A DNA stretch of 64,000 nt from Rhea pennata (Eukaryota > Chordata > Aves > Rheiformes > Rheidae): positions 35,998,731 to 36,062,730 of the forward strand of contig NC_084669.1 in assembly GCF_028389875.1 (NCBI RefSeq). The letters run 5' to 3'. A program made the position numbers and the translations under genes. Every line of letters starts with the position of its first letter. Position 1 is the first letter of the stretch. The notes beneath the pieces are model-generated. The model saw only the letters and a list, made by a program, of their open reading frames with translations, was not told where the DNA came from and did not search any database. Below are positions 55,926 through 64,000 of this stretch, one piece after another.

Positions 55926-58700
55926 TTTTTTTTTTTTGCAAAAATTACAAAATGGAGCTCATGGACAAGAGAAGAGGGGAGAACCTGAGAGCCCAGTGGA
56001 CTGCAGGTGTTAGAGAAGTCCTAAGAGGTGACTGCACAGCTCTGTTTTCCAAAAGTGGTCACTCAAGTGGGTTTTACTACACCGCAGATTCTTCTCTCTG
56101 GAGATTAGGATGCCTCTGGTCTTCCAGCCGTGCATCTGTATGTTGGGGCGGGGGGTGTGCGCGGGGGGAATTTACTACCTCTGGGGAACTAGTGACTTCT
56201 TTAGGGGCTTGAATGCATTTTTTTTCTTTGCCTCCACATTATTAGGTTAATCATTGCTTGAACTGGTTGCTATGGTTTTGGCAAACCCATGGAAACTTGA
56301 TAATGAAGACTGAAAGACTCCTTTTCCATTTATCTTTTCTCTATGTTTAGTGCATGATGGTCTCATTTCTCTTCACGGGGCTGTCCCGGCGCCAGTGCCC
56401 TGCCTTTATAGCCGCGGCTTCTGTAACGGCCTCCGGACTTTTTGATGTGGAACAAACAGGTGGCCGCTGGGACCGCAACCATCTCGGAGACACAAACTTG
56501 TGCCCTCGCATACTTGCAACAACACACTTGCACTTGCAACGACAGCCTGAAAACAAACTTTGCCCATGCGTTGCCAGATTTGGTCACTGAAACCCCCTGG
56601 CAGGCAGGCTCGCCTTTCATTTTTGCAGCCAGGGGAAGCCCTCTCATCACCAGCTGACGTCTCCATGCCCAAAACGCTTGGGTTTAGGTGATCTCTGGTT
56701 GTTGAGCTAAGAAGACTCATCCCATGAAAGGATCAACTGGGAAACAGAGGTGGCTGTGGCTGGGTGTTGGGATCACTTGTGTATATTGGAGTATGTATTT
56801 TTGAATACCTACTATGATCTCCTTTTATTCAAACACGGAAGCGTTCAACCTGTCCCCCCAGACTTTCTCTCTCCTCTTCTAGCAGCCTGCAGCCGGTACG
56901 TAGCTGTGTTTTGCTATTGAACTTCAGCCGTGCCTGAAGGCTGGAGAGAAAATTGAGGTGATTCCCATAATCCCAGGGCAATTCCTTTGACCCCAGGCCT
57001 CCGCTCCGGGCTATAAATATGGCTCGTGGGGAGTCGCCTCCCGCCCCTCCGCATTGTTTGCGCCTGACACCGAGGTCTCCTGGCCGAGGAGGCCGGCGGC
57101 GAGTTTGCAGCCCTCCGTGCCGGCGGGCGCTCCTCACGCGGACAACCCACCGGTGCCGTCCCCTAGGGCTCCCGCGCGGCCCGGGTGTCCTCGGCCGGCG
57201 CCCGGCGGGACACCCGGCCCCTGCACGCCCAGCCTCTCGGCCCGGCTGCGCGTTGCGGGGTAGCCACGCTCCCTGGCGAAGAAAAGGCGAGGGATCGGGA
57301 TGCTTTCACATGGCCAGCCCTCAAAAGTCGGCCTCCCCCCCCCCTCCCGCCCCGCTATAACGACAATCCAAAGAGTTCCTGATGGGGTTTTAAAAGATGC
57401 TTATTCATTCACTGTCCACCAAGCATGAAAATCCAGCTCATTTGTTCATTTGTTTCCATTCTTGGTGCGAACGACCCCACAGGGGCTGAAGCCTGTTGCC
57501 GAAAACTTGTCACTCACACTTTTAACTTCTTTTTGTTGTACTTTGCTTTATTTCATTCTTCTGGGTCCCCACCTCCGCCACCACCCCACCCTCTCCTCCG
57601 GTCACAAAGGCTAGTCTGGGAATCGCTCTCAAGCTGCGGTGCCCCCCTTTTAAAGCCGATACAAAAAAAAAGCAATCGCTGAAAGGAGATCACAAGTTTG
57701 GGTAAGAGGGAGACCTCATCCCGTCTGGTCCGGGGGCTGCGCACGCTCCGCGGCCGGGAGGGGGGAGGGACAGACAGACGGACGTGGGACGGGAGCCCCT
57801 GAAAGCCAACGACACATCAGCTCTGTGCCTGCGACTCTAGTGTCGCCCTCTCCAAAAGATCTGGGCCTTTCTATGGCACAGGAAATGTGATCAGAGGGTT
57901 TAAGAAGCTTATTTTATTTTATTTTTTTTAAGGAAAGGGCAAAAGCATCAGGGTGAGAGTGAGCGAGGCCTGGCAGGCTCCTGCGGGTCCTCCGGTGGGT
58001 TTTACGGCAAAATCTCGGTACCGGCTTAGCTCCGGGCTTCCTGCCTCCGTGGTTATTCTCTGAATGGGGAACACCCAGGAAACGTTTTTCCCCAGCACGC
58101 TGTATTTGGCCGTCACTGGAAGCCAGACAGGGGGCTAAACACGCAGCAGTCCTGCCTCTGAAGACTCTCCTTGCCTCCAACAACTTGCGTGCCAGGAACT
58201 TGCTGCGTGATACAGGCATGCTCTTAGTGGCCTCCTAAGCTGAGCGACCTCAGCTCAGGTGAAAGCCTGAAGCTGCAGGGAGATTCTCTTCCCACCCTAG
58301 GTGTTCGTATGGAGCTCACATTCTCCCCCATTCATCCCCAAAGCCTGCATTAGCCAGCAAAATGTCCCTGGAAGATGCCCGTGTTAGAAAGGCACCTACA
58401 TGTCCTCGCTCCCCTCCCCCTAGGCAGCGGGGATGGCAGGAACTGAAGGGAGAAAAAAAGGTCCTCTCCCTTTCCACCTCCCAGGTACCAATCCATCATC
58501 CCTAAACCTGTTGGAAAACATGGGTATCAGGGCCAGCTGCTGGGCAGCTGCCAGCGAGGGGCAGCCAGCCCCCTGCTTTAGCCCAGCTCTTCTGCTCAAT
58601 CAGCAAACAGGTTGCTGCAGCCGCCGAGACCTCGCGCCTGCGGGACAGGGGGAAGATTAATGAAGCAGGTGCTCTGGGCCCAAAGCTGGCCAGTTCCCTG
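55926..58700. other. intergenic, no gene recognised
   Basis: Mixed composition with a T-tract (55924-55937), an HNF1-half/FOX-like cluster at about 56240-56300 and a GC-rich patch (57000-57260). A short block at 58640-58735 (GGAAGATTAATGAAGCAGGTG and GATAAG) also looks regulatory. No exon found. Confidence 0.5.
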
Positions 58701-60300
58701 ATAAGTTTGTCACTGAGATAGCACTCGGTCAATACTTAGCTCCTGCTGTTGTGTGGTGGCCACCTGGAGCTGCTTTGCTCTGGCTGGTGGAGCCCACCTG
58801 AAGAGGATGAGGAGCTCCTGGGGCACCAGGAGGAGGGAGCAGAAGGGATAAAGGCCCAGGCGAGGCAGGGAGTGGGGTCCTGGGGATGTTGCTCTCTGTG
58901 TCTGTGTGCTGGTTCTTGCTCCTGTCTTGCTGGACCATCGGCTTGGAGTAAGAGGAGCCTCTGCCTTTCTGGCAGGGCAGTTGGGTGGTGGGTAGTGGAG
59001 GTGGCTGGAGGCAAGGTAGTCCCTGGGGGATGAGGGGGGCTCCCGGGAATGGGCCAAGCCTGTGTCTACCTGTGAGCCTGCAGGGGGATGAAGCTGAGCT
59101 CCCTGCCCAAAGTGCTGCTCGCTCCGCTCCGTGCCCGTGTGTGCGCTCCCGGGCTTGGTGCAGCGACTCTCCCGCGGTGCCCCCAGCGCCGCTGCTGGCC
59201 CCCTGCTCCCTCCCTCGTCCGCTTTTCTCTCCCTCCTCCGGCCCCGAGCGCGGCCCACGGCGGCGGGGAGCGGGCTCGGTGCCGGCCCCGCGGGAGGTCG
59301 CTCCGCTGAAGCCCGCAGGTGGCAGCAGCTTCTGGCTTTCGGTCGCCCGAGCGCTCGGTGCCGCTGGCGAGAGGCGGGAGCCGTCGGGCATCGCCCCGGC
59401 AGCCCCCGCTCCGCTCCGCGCCGCGGGGCCGGGGCTGACGGAAGCCCTCGTAATTCGAGCGCGGAGCGGCCAGTGTTGTTTCTGGATGCCTCCCAGCCCG
59501 AGCAGGAGTCTTCCTGGTGCCTGCCCAAATTTGTCCTCGGTGCTACGCGTCTGCCCCGCGGCTCTGCCTTCCCCTGACGGGCCTCAGCGCCGCTGACCGG
59601 GCTCTGCAAACCGCAGGTGAAAGCCCTGGGTCTCGGCAGAGAGAGAGTTCGCGAGCTGCAAGCAGATGGATGCTCACAGTGCTCCTGAAAAGAAAGAAAG
59701 AAAAAAAAAATCCAGCTCTCTTCCTTGAGCTTCCCAGAATTGGGCTGGCTGGTTAAAAAAAAAAAAGAAAGTTTCAGTTTGCTTTTAAAGTGCTTGCTGT
59801 GCCCCAGGTGCCCTGCATTTGGAGTGCTAACGCATGGTGCTGGGCAGGGGATAAATGCAGAGCGGAGGATGCAGCAATGCACCAGCCTGGCTGGGGGGCA
59901 GCAAGGGTAAGTGCCCACCCCTATTTGCAAAGGGGCTAAATGTAGCACAAAACGGCTATTTGGGGGTCCACACCCCAATTCAGGTTCTGTGGGGATGTGT
60001 ATTTGGCTCCTCTGGATTTGCTGCAGTGGCTGAGGACAGAGCAGCCTGTCCTGGGATATTTCCAGGCTTCCTGCTCCTCCTGAGACAGGAAATGTTACGA
60101 GAGCAGCCTCTTTCTTTGAACTGCAAGGCTCTCGTTTCTGCCAGTCCTTGGGACCAGGAAGCGAAACGCTCGCAGGGCGAGAGAGGAGAGGAAAGCGCCG
60201 CACGCCCGCTCGTGCCCGAGGTCCGTCCCGAGCTCTGCGCAGCGAGCTCGGCCTCGGGCCGTTGCTGTCCGCCGTAAAAACCGCTTTCCCGGGGCGGGCA
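58700..60300. other. intergenic block with a long antisense open frame
   Basis: A 497-codon frame runs on the - strand (58710-60203), but it contains homopolymer-derived Phe runs, no domain and no splice support. Treated as noncoding. Confidence 0.5.
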
Positions 60301-61540
60301 CGACTGCTGTTTTTCCCGTTTCTCCCCCGCGCCTGGCTGGAGTCGGTCCTCCCTGCTTGGCAAAGCTTCTCCCTGGCCTTGGCTTTCTGAGGGATTGGGG
60401 TCCACCACAGGGCTGGAGGGCTCTGCAGACTGGGCTTTGCGGGTGTGGGTGTTAATTTAGGGGTGCTGGGGGTCTCTGAGGGCTTTTCATCCCCCGTGTC
60501 TGGCTGGATAAGCCATTAAGCAGGCTGATCCAAGCTGACTCGTTTTGCTGCCCAAATTTCCTCTGTAATCGATGGAGACGGAGCTGCCGTTGGGGAGGGC
60601 AGCTCCGAGACTCTGTGTGTCCTCCCTGGTTTTACTGGGGCTGCCAGACGGGCTTCCTTGTATTCCCTCTCTTGCAACCTGCCTACGCAACCGGGTCTAG
60701 AGCCTGCTGCTGTCCTTGGCCCCTGGCCTGCTCTTGTGGGCGAGCAGCTCTGCTTCAGAGGTAAATTAAGGTAACGTTGTGTCAGCTGGGCGACTGTCTT
60801 GATCATTAAGTTGCTAAATTACCTGCTGGCTATGCAATCCCTCTCTTAACACATGAGATTGACAGCGCATCAGTTCGCATAAGCTCCTTTCCAGAGGACT
60901 TTGCAATCAAGCTGTCCTCACAGCAGCACAGTGCATATATGGGAATGGATTTGCTTGGGAAAAATGTTTTCTCTATCAAGAGCCCCAAGGGCTATTTATT
61001 TTATTATTTTTGTTTTTAGGACATGATATTTTTCTCTATTCTGTTTTTCTAAGCCTGGCATCAGACAGGGAACGCCGCCTGGGCGTCTTTGGTCAGGCTG
61101 AGCATGCCTTGCCTGGCACGGGCCAGCGAAACGTGCAGGGCGGAAGGTGCCGGAGGGAGAGACCAACCTCTGAAACGCACGCGTGTGCCCGCACGGTTCT
61201 CCTCCGGGCTCCAGCGCCTGGGATCCCTGCAAATGGCGAGAGCAGAGGGGCTGCGTGGGAAGAGACGCTGCCCGTAGAGGAGGAAATACCGCGCGTCTTT
61301 TAAACCTTATTGTGTTGGCCAGCGTTTTCCCCGCCTGCGTGCCTAGGCAGAGCGGCCCTGCGCGGGGGCTGTGCTTTGGCCGGGGCTCCTCGCGGGGAGG
61401 CTTGCAGCCCTCCCTCTCCCTCTGGCTTGGCCCGGGTTGCCTTTCAGCATGGGCTTGCTGTGGGGCGGTGAGCAAAGGGCTCGACTTGTGCACGTCCCCA
61501 CTCACTGCACTTAAAAAGACTTGTTTCTTGTTTTGTTTCT
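60300..61540. other. intergenic, with one AT-rich island
   Basis: No gene recognised. An AT-rich block at about 60760-61020 with TAAATTACCTGCTGG, TATGCAAT and TATTTATTTTATTATTTTTG stretches is enhancer-like. Confidence 0.45.
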
Positions 61541-61544
61541 TCCA

Positions 61545-61805
61545 GGCGGCAGGGAGCCCTGCCTGGAGGCGCTGTGCCTAGGGTCAGTGAAAATGATGGA
61601 AAACGGGTTCCCGTGGGGTGGCCGGGCCTTTCCCACCGCGTTCGCGGCAGGCGATGCCCGGGTCGCCTCGGCCGGCGGAGCCGCTCCGGAGCCCGGCGAG
61701 GAGGAGCCGCAGGAGCCCGGCTCGCACGGAGCGCCCGGGGCAGGTGCAGCGGAGAAGCGCCATATGTTAAACGGCCTCGAGGAGCCTTTCAAGCCTCAGT
61801 TGTAA
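61545..61805 (+). CDS. possible terminal exon or spurious frame
   Basis: After a pyrimidine-rich TTTCTTCCAG, a frame runs to TAA at 61803-61805. It is CpG-rich and ends MLNGLEEPFKPQL, with Gly/Ala/Glu/Pro-rich sequence before. I recognise no family and found no matching upstream exon; it could be the last exon of an unplaced transcript or chance. Confidence 0.15.
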   Translation, partial: GGREPCLEALCLGSVKMMENGFPWGGRAFPTAFAAGDARVASAGGAAPEPGEEEPQEPGSHGAPGAGAAEKRHMLNGLEEPFKPQL

Positions 61806-63545
61806 AAACCTACATCTTTCTGCCTGTATTTAATGCATCTTTGTATGGACACTAATTCCTCAAGTATCCACGCCAGGGTTGACTTTTAGTATGTTTGTCC
61901 AGGCAGGCTGCCAGCTAGCGGTTCCTACAAGGCTCCCAAGCCCTGACGTTTGTTAGCGCCGCAGTAAATCACGGTGACTCTTTGGGTAAGGTTTTTCTTG
62001 ACAAAACGGCGAAGGAGAGAAAGAAAGAGAAGAAACCACAACAAAATGCAAAGGGCTTATTTAGCCCAGAGAAAGATAACCGGGCCGAAAGAAGCAGATG
62101 GGGGACAAAGGGCGAAACACGGGGCCCCCCTGCCCTCTGCCTCCCGTGTCTGCTGTTCATTGACGGCTGAAGCGGTTAGGAAAAAATCCAAAGTTGGCTC
62201 TTTTGGCTGAGGAAGGCAGTGAGGGAAGCCCAAAAGGCTGGGTCAGTCGTGGAGAAACCTGCTGAGATTTAAAGGTCTCGGGGGGAAGTGTCAGACTGTG
62301 GTCAGCTTTGGTAAAGGTGCAGTTATTGCCCTAAGTTTCCCCTGCTGAGCCTCTTTACTACTCTCCCTCCAGTGTGGTTTGGAGGATGATGTGTGACATT
62401 GTCCCTTTAGCAGTTGGCCCTGTTTTGGGGAGGATTGGGTCTGGAGTAGAGATTTGAGCCAAAACGCCTCCAGCTCTTCTGTGCACAGCATCCCTGCTTC
62501 CCCGAGGCCTGGCTGGTGGGGGCTCCAGGGTGTCCTGGTGAGGAACACACCTGAAGCAAGGGGTGTCAAGGCCCTTTGCTTTCTCTTATCTCTTTCTAAT
62601 CTAGGATGAAGTTCTGGAGTCACTGAAAAGCCAGCATGACTGTTGAGATTTTGTCTGTGAGCTTGCCTCCAAGGGGGTGGTGAAAGCAGCAAACTTACTG
62701 CAATGGCCATGGAAAAAAAACCCACCTTTGGTGGCTTCTGGGAGGAGAACCAAACTGGGAGCTGGTGTAAGCCAAGGATGCCACTTTCCATGAAGGTGTT
62801 TGTACACAACATGGTGACATTTGCCATGGTTGTTGTCCAAGATGCCCTGAAAGGCTTGAGCCAGCAGCTCTCTTCTGGCCACTGCAGAGACCAATGACAA
62901 GCTGAAGACTTAATTCAGACTTCTTCCTCTGTCCCAGCGTGGGGATGGCTCTGGCTCCGTTGGCAGTTCTGACTGGATTTGATTTTTTTTTCCCCCTCTT
63001 GGCCCTTATCAAGAAGTCCTACATCAATGGGGCGAGGTGCCACTGGCAGTGATACAGTGGCCTGGTACCTTGGCCACCTTCTTTGTATGTTTTGAGTGAG
63101 CTGGATGAGGACAGCCTCCAAGGACAAGCTGTCAGAGGACAACGGCCGCCCTTGTGCCCTGGCTCATCCACCACAGCATATGATTAATTCCTCCTCGAGA
63201 GGAGAATATAGGCAGAACTAGTCCTTAAATGAGCTCTTAATGTTTTCCCCTCCCATCCCTCCTTCCCCTGCAGCCTTGCCTGGGTCATTTATTTTATTAT
63301 AGAGCTAGAGTGAGGCAGACAAATGAGGAAATGCTGAGGAGGGGGGACGCTGGGGAGGAGGAAATAGCAGGAGCTTTGGAAATATGTTTTTTGATAGGAA
63401 GTCTTGGACCTGCCAGCTGAGCTAGACAGAGGAACATGAGAAGCCTCACCTGGAAACACTTTCTTTTTTAGAAGAGTTATTGCTATTCCCAGAAGCTCAA
63501 AACCATAACAGCTTCTGGATATTTATCCAAACTCTGTCTCGAGGA

Positions 63546-63581
<36 letters not shown>

Positions 63582-64000
63582 CCACTGGTGTTAATACAGG
63601 GTCATCTCTACCTGTCCTCATCCCAAGAGGAGAAGAGACCTTCCCCAGAGAGGTGACTGATGTCTGTGTCAGGGCAAACGCCTCATGGTGGGCTTTGGCT
63701 CCCCAAGTCCTGAGGGTTTGTCTGATGTCCAGCCCGTGGTCCACCTCCCATCCCAGTGCTCCAGCATCTCCACAGGCCTCCCCCGAGCCCTGTTAAAGAG
63801 CGAGTATTTATTTATCCCTGCCAGCCTTCTGTCTTCCTTCCTTTCCCCAGCTTATTTATGGTCCTCGCTTTTCAGCTCCTCGCCACCGCGGCCTGAACTT
63901 GGCCATTATGAGCGTCTCATCGCGGAGGCAATCAATCTGTGGGGCCAGTGCGGGGCGTGATGGACTTCCCTCATCATCATTAATTTTCCCCCTGCTCCCG
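61806..64000. other. intergenic to window end
   Basis: No gene recognised. Includes a 29-bp T-tract (63549-63577) and two TA-rich, motif-dense blocks (63170-63330 and 63785-63990) that look like conserved regulatory sequence. Confidence 0.5.
63549..63577. repeat. T29 homopolymer
   Basis: Uninterrupted run of 29 T; probably length-variable and prone to sequencing error. Confidence 0.95.

Noticed and set aside
58710-60203. 497-codon frame on the - strand
   Set aside because: Low-complexity content with poly-Phe from A/T tracts, no recognisable family, no promoter or poly(A) context. Length alone is weak evidence in GC-rich DNA.

Overview
This is vertebrate nuclear DNA with ordinary spliced genes (GT-AG introns, AATAAA-type polyadenylation signals). 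Very GC-rich CpG-island stretches, short introns, little interspersed repeat and protein sequences close to archosaur orthologues suggest a bird, probably a GC-rich chromosome region. The species cannot be named from the sequence. Four protein-coding genes are supported, in the order known from human 10q22: HK1, TACR2, TSPAN15, NEUROG3.

Layout. Positions 1-2006 are HK1 intron 1 or its CpG-rich flank; the first coding exon is not in the window. Positions 2007-23212 (+) hold HK1 exons 2-18, with 17 exact exon boundaries giving 896 codons plus stop. Positions 23213-26694 are the tail-to-tail HK1/TACR2 interval, with polyadenylation signals on both strands. Positions 26695-30860 (-) are the five coding exons of TACR2 (371 residues). 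Positions 30861-34198 are the head-to-head TACR2/TSPAN15 interval. Positions 34199-44758 (+) are the eight coding exons of TSPAN15 (293 residues). Positions 44759 to about 53640 are TSPAN15 3' UTR and intergenic DNA with a 40-bp minisatellite, GC pentamer arrays and an AT-rich, enhancer-like island. NEUROG3 (+) follows, with a TATA box at 53644, a non-coding first exon, a 127-bp intron and a one-exon reading frame at 53934-54461 (175 residues). From 54815 to 64000 I recognise no gene, only several islands that look like conserved regulatory DNA.

The genes do not form a pathway. HK1 is the housekeeping glucose-phosphorylating enzyme, TACR2 a neuropeptide GPCR, TSPAN15 a TspanC8 tetraspanin that escorts ADAM10, and NEUROG3 a proneural/endocrine bHLH regulator. 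They are linked by conserved synteny.

Points worth a second look are the short, proline/alanine-only C-terminus of NEUROG3 and its orientation relative to HK1, the regulatory islands around NEUROG3, the dispersed G+C pentamer arrays, and the opposed polyadenylation signals between HK1 and TACR2. I found no evidence for a new multi-gene system, mobile element, CRISPR array or RNA gene.
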